Source: Axinella damicornis
Taxonomy: Eukaryota; Porifera; Demospongiae; Axinellida; Axinellidae
Assembly: GCA_963931865.1 (NCBI GenBank)
Contig: OZ007505.1
Location: forward strand, 14,863,495 to 14,927,494
Direction: 5' to 3'
DNA: 64,000 nucleotides
The notes beneath the pieces are model-generated. The model had not been told where the DNA came from. It ran no database searches and saw nothing but the letters and a program-made list of their open reading frames with translations. A program made the position numbers and the translations under genes. The stretch's first letter is position 1. The number at the start of each line of letters is the position of its first letter. Below are positions 56,205-64,000 of the stretch, piece by piece.

Positions 56205-56811
56205 GACTAGATTCATAGTAGACTAGCACTAGCAAGCATGACCAAGGTGGCTATCAATCCTCCCCATTCTCTCAGGCCTCACTTATACTAGACCAGAAGT
56301 ACAGAATGGAGTCACAGCAACAACCTCGGCCTCGTTCCCAGATGCCAAGCCTTTTCGAACTTATTCCCAAGCGGCATGGGGTCTGGACACTGTACTGATT
56401 ACTGAACAGCATTACACATATACACACAACCAAGATGGATTTGAATCTGGCTTGGAGAATTCACTTTCATGCTTATTTTTGGTGACAGGCATGACCTAGC
56501 ATATCTTGTAAATGACCAACCAAAATCTAAAGTGATTGGACATTTGACCGCTCAACATGTAATCCTTGTTTTGACCTCTGCTCCACCACCAAAAGCCTGC
56601 TAGCTCCTCATCCAGAGCAATGACGGCAGGAGTGTTGAAGTGATGTTTCGGCTACTTCAGCATCCTTTCCGCCAACTCCCCTTGGAGAGCCTCCTCTGTC
56701 ATACCCAGTTCTCCCTCCCAAACAGCAAAATCTGCATCGTACTACTCCTTAGCACCATAGACTATCTATGTTAGCACAGATATAGATCTGGATCACCTCT
56801 CCACGTATATA

Positions 56812-56862
56812 GTCTCGTTCCCAGAGTATAATCCGCATGCGAAAACGCTCTGGGAACGAGAC
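56812..56862. mobile_element. Small Mutator-like inverted-repeat element, copy B
   Basis: GTCTCGTTCCCAGAG...CTCTGGGAACGAGAC; the counterpart of 47868-47928. Confidence 0.7.
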
Positions 56863-58086
56863 AGGCCAGGAAGGGCAAGGCGCGGCGCAGCGCGCCAACA
56901 GCATGAAGCACGTGCGAACACGTAGCAGGCCGGCCAAGGCAAGGGCGAAGAGCTACAGATATATCGATACAGTACAGAAGAGAGTGCAGGTTACGTCCAA
57001 ATGGCTGGCAACAGACGGCGGTCAAGTCCTTTAAACAGTGACACAGCAGAACCCACACCAAAGTAAGTTATCTGTGGGACCTTAGTAATAGCTGTGCCCT
57101 GGTCTTCAAGTTGGACTGTTGGGAGAGGCAATGTCAAGACTATTGCATGGCCAGTGGAACTCGGCACAACATTGTCTAGCCTACCCTGAAGCAGTCTGTG
57201 AATAACCTTGGGGTGAGGAAGTGTAAGTTGTAGACACGTCGATGATGTAGTTGATTGATCTGTTTCATAGCCAAGCAAGCGTCTCAACAGGAGCACCTTG
57301 TAACGTAGTTAGTGGAAGGAAGGGAAGGAGCATGAAACGACCACACAAAAGATTCAAAATTCCCCACGGTAGTCCCTTAAATCGCACGAGTACGGAGACT
57401 TCACGAATGACTTACTAGTAGTGACAGACTTTGAGATGGTGACGATGCCGTTGATTGAGCCACTTCGTATAGCCAACAGGCGGTGGGATTAATCACCCCT
57501 TCTGCTTCTGATACATTCCGCGACACTTGCAGATGCTTATCTTCTCTCTCCCTGTGATCTTTGGCATGTCGTCGTTGCTGAAGTCAGTCAATGGCATCAC
57601 AGAAAAACAACAATACACATGCATTACCGTGGGAAAGGTTTTCAAATTTAATCTTTTGCGTGCTCGTTTCTCGCTCCTTCCGTTCCTTCTGCACTCTATG
57701 TCATTATGTGCTCCTGGTCTGAAGTAGTGGGGGGAAAAAACGTCCCCTTCGGCTCGAGTTGATATCCAGCAGCCACTTACGGACTCTCTTCCAACAATCT
57801 TTGGTAAGTTGCTGTTGTCAGCAGGCCTACGATGCCTCAGAGCAATATTATCCAACTCAGAACCTGCATGGGATTTCTGGTGCATGGAGAAAATGCTCTA
57901 ACTGTTTCATACACTGCCCCCTCAATCTTCTATGTGAGCAATCTTGCAGACTTGCACATGACTGGCAGCTCTTTGTACAGAACTACTGATCCTCAACTGC
58001 ATCCACTTCAACCGCATGCTTCTGCCTGATTGCATCCATTTTAGCTGCTGCTCCCCGATTGCATCCGTTTCAGCTGCCCAGCCGTG

Positions 58087-58100
58087 TTCTGGAAAGTTCC
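58087..58100. promoter_or_regulatory. Heat shock element-like motif
   Basis: TTCTGGAAAGTTCC within the module 57985-58215, ~370 bp upstream of the intact zinc-finger gene; same sequence as at 50801. Confidence 0.45.
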
Positions 58101-58221
58101 AACCCCTGCCCAACTTTTTTTTAGCATTCTTTGCTGAGTTCGAGGTTCAGTATATTTAGTAGTACAGTACAAAGGTCACGTGTCACTAGTCCAACCCCCA
58201 GAATATCCCACATTTGTTACA

Positions 58222-58375
58222 CTTACACAAACACACATGTTCCACATTATGGCGATTTCACGTGTGCAGGTACCACGGAGATATCGATAGGTACTGCGCA
58301 TGCGTCATAACCCAACTTAAGCGGGGCAATCCCTTGCCGTTAATTCCGCCTATTGCATAAGCTACATCAAACACA
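58222..58375. mobile_element. ~150-bp insertion specific to copy B
   Basis: Copy A reads AAACACACATGCTTACAA without interruption. Copy B has extra sequence between two AAACACACATG occurrences. Class unknown. Confidence 0.55.
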
Positions 58376-58458
58376 CATGCTTACAACCTTAATGTAATAA
58401 TTAACCAACACCTAATGATTCCTGTGTCAACACAGTTGCATGTAATCCATATTGATGT

Positions 58459-59688
58459 GTGCATGTCAATCCAATCACCTGCAGTTCTATACTGTGTAGG
58501 CTGCAGCACCAAGAGGATGTCTCAGAGAAGATATCACTGAAACTAGAGAAGCGAAAGCTAGATTCACCACAGAAACAAAATCCTTCACACCACAAGAAGA
58601 AAGCTATAAGCCCAAAGCAATCAGAAGCCCATGAAACTGGACAACCCTTGGGAATGTCTGACAAAGTTACAGATCTTGTCGGTTATGAGCCACGTCTGAG
58701 AAATAAGAAGAAACAACGAGTCGAGTGTGACTACTGTGGGAAGTGTTTTGCTAGTGTACAGATAATGAAGAGGCATCAAAGAACACATAATAGATCTAGG
58801 GCAGAAGTTTTGAAGTGTACTTATTGCCCAAAGTCATTTGGAAATCCTACCGTTCTTAGACATCACCTGACCATACACTCAGGAAAGAAGCCATTCCAGT
58901 GTGAGTTCTGCCATAAGACCTTTGGACGAAAATGCAATCTTGGACGTCACCTGACCATACACACAGGAGAGAAGCCATTCCAGTGTGACTTCTGCCATAA
59001 GCACTTTGCACAAAAAGCCACTCTTACACGTCATCTTAGGATACACACAAAAGAGAAGCCGTTCCATTGTGAGTTTTGCCATAAGACCTTTGGACGAAAT
59101 AGCCATCTTAGACGTCACCTTAGGATACACACAGGAGAGAAACCATTCCAGTGTGAGTTCTGCTCAAAGAGGTTCACCCGATATTCACATCTGCAATCAC
59201 ACCATAGATTCCACACAGGAGAGAAGCCATTCCAGTGTGAGTTTTGTCCCAAGAGGTTCACTCAGCCTCGAAATCTCAAATCACACCAGACAGTCCACAC
59301 AGGAAAGAAGCCATTCCAGTGCAAGCTCTGCCACAAACATTTTGGATTTAAATCCAGTTTTTTTCGCCATTTGAAGACAAAGTCTCATGCAAAATCTGTT
59401 GCGAAAAGATCAGAAAGTGGTGACTCGTGTAAACCAGAAGATATTAACTGTAGATACTGTTTGAAGTGGTTTCCTACTGACGTAGCTCTGCGAAGTCATG
59501 TGGAATCATCTCACACCAGCCTAACAAAAAACATGTGCGAGTGGTGTGGAAGGACATTCAGAAAAGAGTATCTTCTGATGCATTACAGGATTCACCAACA
59601 GATTCCCCACAAGTGTGAAGTGTGTGGAAAGATTTTCAATACATCCAGCTACCTCAAGAAGCACATCAGAAGGTGTCACAAGCACTGA
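58459..59688 (+). CDS. C2H2 zinc-finger protein, 11 fingers, copy B (intact)
   Basis: 409 residues, probably the last exon of a nuclear DNA-binding transcription factor. A likely acceptor TGTGTAG precedes GGCTGCAGC near 58498, so the ATG at 58459 may lie upstream of the true exon start. Fingers 1-2 (CDYCGKCF, CTYCPKSF) lead into fingers 3-8 with TGEKP/KEKP/GKKP linkers (CEFCHKTF, CDFCHKHF, CEFCHKTF, CEFCSKRF, CEFCPKRF, CKLCHKHF). After a gap come fingers 9-11 (CRYCLKWF, CEWCGRTF, CEVCGKIF), ending KKHIRRCHKH. A basic region with KLEKRKLDSPQKQNP precedes the fingers. No KRAB, BTB or SET domain is seen. Compared with copy A it has 14 extra residues (QPLGMSDKVTDLVG) and a shifted order of finger types 3-5. 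Confidence 0.9.
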   Translation: MHVNPITCSSILCRLQHQEDVSEKISLKLEKRKLDSPQKQNPSHHKKKAISPKQSEAHETGQPLGMSDKVTDLVGYEPRLRNKKKQRVECDYCGKCFASVQIMKRHQRTHNRSRAEVLKCTYCPKSFGNPTVLRHHLTIHSGKKPFQCEFCHKTFGRKCNLGRHLTIHTGEKPFQCDFCHKHFAQKATLTRHLRIHTKEKPFHCEFCHKTFGRNSHLRRHLRIHTGEKPFQCEFCSKRFTRYSHLQSHHRFHTGEKPFQCEFCPKRFTQPRNLKSHQTVHTGKKPFQCKLCHKHFGFKSSFFRHLKTKSHAKSVAKRSESGDSCKPEDINCRYCLKWFPTDVALRSHVESSHTSLTKNMCEWCGRTFRKEYLLMHYRIHQQIPHKCEVCGKIFNTSSYLKKHIRRCHKH

Positions 59689-60489
59689 AGAACCTTGCAC
59701 CCAGCGATATACCTCATGAAGAACTTCAGAAACAATCCAGAGCACAATGAACGTTATGATTTATGGATTGAGTAGTATTGCCATAATTAGCTGCATGATT
59801 GTGTTCATTTCGCACTTCACTGATACCTCGTGCCAGATCTATAAAATAGCCTTGATCATTCCCAGCTGCAGGCCTCCATATATATGCCCAGCTTTTGCTG
59901 TGCAATTGAGGCCTGGGAATGTGACTACGTATGTACTCATTCCCATGCAGGCCTCAATTGTAAGTATAGAGCTATATATTGGGTACATTATATAATATCA
60001 AACAGTCATCATAAAGTCATGCAGTATGTAATGTACTGCAAGCAACAAATGCAGCTGAACTGCTGCATGCTTCCACTGCATGCAACACAACATAATTATA
60101 TATACAGAGGTAACAGAGGTAGTGAATTAGGTGTAGCAATATAACATGTACCCATCGTCACATAATTATGCCAATAAGAGTGATTGAGATATATATGTCC
60201 TTAGAGTGCAATTCACTCTTCTTAGTCTCATTCCCATGCAGATCGACATACCCCTCACAGATTAGAAGCAATCTGCACTGGGTTGGAATTGGTCTGGGAC
60301 TAAGACTACACCCTTCTATAATAAGGGGTCTCTGTTCACAAAAATCAACTGCACAGTACAGTATTAGCTACTATTTCTTTGTACAAAAGGAACTGGTCGA
60401 AATAAAAACATCAAATTCATTTTAGCAGTACTAAATCTGTCTCTTCACAAACAGTTGGGGTTATGAGGGTGTTTGCTCGATCACCAGAC

Positions 60490-60517
60490 GGGGGGGGGGG
60501 GGGGGGGGGGGGGGGGG
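60490..60517. repeat. Homopolymer run, 28 G, expanded from GGGG
   Basis: The copy A counterpart (53471-53474) has only four G in otherwise matching sequence (CACCAGAC-G-run-TATCCTCTG). Confidence 0.93.
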
Positions 60518-61110
60518 TATCCTCTGACAACACTCTGCAGAATGGAATAGGAGTACAATAGAGCCTGTACAAGACAGCTTTCATCACCAGGTTATAACAA
60601 GTCAACATCAGGGTGTCAAGAAGTCAGCAATGGGCTGGATAGGGAGAGGGAGAAGACTTAACGGCATTGGACGTCCACCTCAAACTACTCCCCCAAAATC
60701 CATTAATAATTGGCACGACTGCTTCCAGATCCACACTTGATGGTCTAATTTAGCATGACAGGCCATGGACCAAAACTAGTACATGTAGTTAGCGTCTGTA
60801 TGCATGTTTTGTATACACATGCATGTAGTACACATGATGTCACATGCCATTGTATACGAGAGCCTACATGCATACAGTTTGTTCCATGCATGCACAATAT
60901 TGAAAAACGCTCCAAGCAGGTTAGCTAAGGTGTTTACAGATGTCATAATCAGTGCAAACAATAAACATAATCACACGTGAGATTAGTGTGGGGTAAGGAT
61001 GTGTCACTGGGAATTTTTCTGTACTTGGTGCAAGTCAGCTACATCCTTTCCTGCCTACACCGTTTCTTTGTACTTGCAGTGTCATCGTACTCCATTATAA
61101 TCAACAAACA

Positions 61111-61168
61111 TGGGGTTGGTCTCGCAGGCCAGCCCGCTTCCGCTCTAGTGTGGAAGTGGGCTGGCCTA
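61111..61168. repeat. Long hairpin, copy B
   Basis: Counterpart of 54071-54131, with compensating and non-compensating changes in the stem (CAGCCCGCTTCCGC vs GTGGAAGTGGGCTG). Confidence 0.7.
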
Positions 61169-61747
61169 TGAGATTAGTGTGGGGTATGTGTCCTCCGTAC
61201 ACTTCCAGTTGTAGTTCCAATAACGAGGTATATACCTCTGCAGAAATATGTCAGTAAGAACAAACTGTCCACCAGTTCAATGTTAACTAGGTCAACCTAT
61301 AGCCAAATTCCCTGACCTCCACCCCCCACACAGTTTGCTACATAGAGGGAAAGTCTTTTACGAATACGTCCTGGTACATGTGATAATCGTTAGCCTATAG
61401 CTTGGGAAATGTGAATGACTGTTATGCCAGCATTTATGTGCCACGCCTTGTGCTATAAAATCCACGAAGGCCTACTTGAGTACGGGGAACTTACAGTATA
61501 TAACCTGCCCAGGACTTCAATAGGAGGATTACCCTCATTCAAGTGGAAGAAGGGAAAAGTGATCTCTGGTAATCTTTCGTAATTACTTGCAGAGGATCAA
61601 TCAAGAATACCATAATTATATCAAACAGCTCTGAAGCTGGATTACCATGATTTTTAAACACTGGCTTGTAACTGCCTTGGAGTAAAGGAATACACGGCTG
61701 GGTACTCGACAATACGTGTGTCAATTCAAAACTTGCAGTACAAGCCT

Positions 61748-61838
61748 CTAGACTAGCTGTGCAGGAAGTTGTGGGTGGAGTGACCAGAACAAGTCAAGCA
61801 GATATCCTCCGCCCACAACTTCCTGCGGGGAAGTCTAG
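61748..61838. repeat. Foldback element, copy B
   Basis: Same arms as 54699-54810 with a shorter loop. Confidence 0.7.
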
Positions 61839-63302
61839 CCCGATAGACACACACACTGCAAGCAACACAATGACTGAAGGTGGGGTGGGTGTGGCCTGGG
61901 ACTACACTGCACAGTGGACATACTTAAATACAGCTGTTTGTAAAAGGGCATGCTCCCTAACTATATTTGATGAACAGAAAATTTTACATGGCACAGCCAT
62001 CCCGAGAGCTTCCACAGCAGAGGACATGGTGTTTGCAGTGAACACTCCTCCCGTACACACATGCACAACAGCTGACAGAACAAAGTCTTGTTGCATGCTT
62101 TACGGTGATTCAGAGATTAAAAACTTACCACATGAGCCGGAGCCTGGCAGCACACAGCATTCAACATGTAGCAACTCCTCAGTGTCAATACAACCATGCA
62201 GCTCCAAATGAAACAATGGCCTGTGAGACAATGAGAGATCATGTGAACATCAATTCAGTATGCGAGGTCATGTGAGTCTCATGTGATATACTACAGTTGC
62301 ATATACATGGTCACATGGAGGTCACATGATCCTCATACCTCTGTGCATCCCAGCTCTTCCCCTTTCGACTGCAACGAGGAATGACGATACCAATATCAAT
62401 CTGGGGGTGTAAAACAATTTGAAACCATAATGACAAAATGAATCCCAGTATCCTCTGTTTGGTTTGGAACGAGCAGTAATACTAGCTTGCACTACCAGTG
62501 AGTTGCAACACTGGATTATCCAGGGACAACCCAACCTCCTGGGACGGTATCCCAGACCATCAGAGTTACACTGGCCATGGGACTACTGGGCCAGAAGTGT
62601 TTGGTACTTTACATGCCAGGATGGACGTGTGTGTTAATATCTGCTGTAGCAGTGTTGCTCAAGATGTAAACAAAGAGCTCTTAAGGTGGGGCAATTCTAG
62701 CCACATGTACCGTCTATTTCCCAGGGTTGTCACCTACGTGTCACTCGTTGATGAGTTAGCGAGCGGGTTCTCTTTTTCTTGGAGGTCTGGATAGGCCCAG
62801 GATCAGGTTCAACACGATTTATATACATTCTCAGTGGATAACACCAATGCTGACTAGATTCATAGTAGACTAGCTAGCATGACCACGGTGGCTGGCTATC
62901 TCTCCTCCCCATTCTCTCAGGCCTCACTTATCCTCGACCAGAAGTACAGAATGGAGTCACAGCAACAACCTTGGCCTCGTTCCCAGATGCCAAGCCTTTT
63001 CAAACTTATTCCCAAGTGGCATGGGGTCTGGGCACTGTACAGAACAGCGTTTGGAGTCAACTACAAACGAGGGAGTGCCAATGGCAGAGGGCCTACCTGA
63101 GGAGGCCAAGGGCATCAGTGACCGAAGAAAAAAGTCAGTGACCTGTCCACAGCTTACGTGTGTACCTGGTGTTGCCCGCCAAAATGTGAATCGCCAATTC
63201 CAAGTAATCAAATTAGATGGTTAGGCATACCGGCACGCACAATACCGGACGGCTTCTGTAAGTATATAAAGCGAGTCCAGTTGTGGCGAAGTCAGGTTCG
63301 GT

Positions 63303-63395
63303 TACACACAGCAACATATCCTAGATACACACCATCCGCATGTGGGCACGTTTACACAAATGCATGCTGTTTGATCTTGAGGTACTCAGCCATGA
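63303..63395. other. Unfilled-site paralogue of the 6.46-kb transposon
   Basis: Reads CACAGCAACATATCCTAGATA joined directly to CACACCATCCGCATGTGGGC. These match the left (40885-40910) and right (47376-47460) flanks of the transposon with GATACA at the target position. Confidence 0.8.
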
Positions 63396-64000
63396 GCCAT
63401 GCTACACACAGCGCACAGTACGTGGCCTAAAATATGACAAGGATTGCATGGACATGTAGGTTACTGAGACCCTGGAAGCTACAGAAGCTTGTTTATTTAG
63501 GACCAGGGAGGGTTAGGCAGGCCGCTCGCCTTGTGCCAGGCTATAGGGAGGAGAGACAGATCTTCTCCCACACAGCATAGTGGTGAGGTTTCCAGTTCTA
63601 TTAAAGTTATGATTCCATCAAATCTACCCAAGGGCATATTTCCTCATTCTCAGAGAACCCTGGGAATTAGGCTAGGGACTTAGACCACATCAGCTCGTCA
63701 ATCTAATAGCATTATGTATATCACGTCAGTCACAGCAGTAGCCGTACTTGTGGTAAGTGCATCCAGTCTCTGACAGGTCGTCCTCAGCTCTGGAGAGTTG
63801 ACATGGCCAGGAATCATGGAGCTCCACCAGCTTCTATGGGTCATTCTTGTGGGCCTAAGCAGGATGAAGGGTGAATAGGTTGAAGAGTAAAGAGGTTAAG
63901 GGGTGGAGGGATGAGAGGACGGAGGGATAAGAGAGAGGAGGGATGAAGCCACTGCGTTGAGAGGATGAAAGGTGGAGAGATGAGGCGGTGTACAGTAGGG
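63396..64000. other. No gene recognised; purine-rich end
   Basis: Unique DNA, then imperfect GGATGAAGGG/GAGAGGAGGGATGA-type purine repeats from ~63860 to the window end. Confidence 0.4.

Larger units (their letters stand above)
47600..56400. repeat. Segmental duplication, copy A
   Basis: Collinear with 56640-63080. Anchors: GATGTTTCGGCCACTTCAGC (47620) vs 56642; GGCTGGCAACAGACGGCGG (48021) vs 57001; the zinc-finger genes; hairpins at 54071 and 61112; and the tail CCCAGATGCCAAGCCTTTTC (56337) vs 62981. Copy A is longer because of later insertions. Confidence 0.85.
56640..63080. repeat. Segmental duplication, copy B
   Basis: The collinear partner of 47600-56400. It contains the intact zinc-finger gene and lacks at least four insertions found in copy A. 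Confidence 0.85.

Overview
The window looks like eukaryotic, animal-type DNA. It has many small exons with GT-AG junctions and very short introns, C2H2 zinc-finger genes with TGEKP-type linkers, a seven-transmembrane receptor, mitochondrial aconitase exons, LINE, Ty3/gypsy and integrase-type DNA transposon remnants, and a dense load of small inverted-repeat elements. An early-branching metazoan, most likely a demosponge, is my best guess. This is inference; no rRNA or mitochondrial marker is present.

Layout. (1) 2-1474 (+): the 3' part of an apparently intronless DUF4139 protein with a ubiquitin-like domain inserted in it. (2) 3336-13163 (-): an 11-exon vWA-domain gene whose introns hold MITEs, microsatellites and a 22-bp minisatellite. 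(3) 13.2-15.6 kb: promoter-proximal MITE and LINE debris. (4) 15.69-24.2 kb: about 55 tandem ~139-bp units, each shaped like a small exon plus a ~43-bp intron on the minus strand, invaded by a Ty3/gypsy fragment. (5) 25-29.4 kb: LINE reverse transcriptase with a nested element, (GGGA)n blocks and MITEs. (6) 30050-37402 (-): a decayed mitochondrial aconitase gene swollen by MITEs and a 2.1-kb minisatellite. (7) 38480-39622 (+): an intact single-exon 7TM receptor gene. (8) 40911-47375: a 6.46-kb DNA transposon with satellite-like inverted termini, a broken DDE integrase gene and a 6-bp target duplication. (9) 47.6-63.1 kb: a tandem segmental duplication carrying two paralogous 11-finger C2H2 genes. 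One is intact (58459-59688) and one is frameshifted (50987-52223). Comparing the copies reveals several clean empty/filled insertion sites.

Recurrent theme. Several tandem repeats appear to be seeded at exon-intron junctions. The 22-bp repeat at 11.5-12.1 kb is the 5' splice site of vWA exon 2 copied about 28 times. The ~26-bp repeat at 33.7-35.8 kb resembles the 3' splice site of aconitase exon 3 copied about 80 times. The 16-24 kb array amplifies a whole exon with both splice sites and an octamer motif. Several other vWA donors run straight into microsatellites that begin with the donor GT. I regard this, together with the DUF4139-ubiquitin fusion, as the most unusual content of the window.
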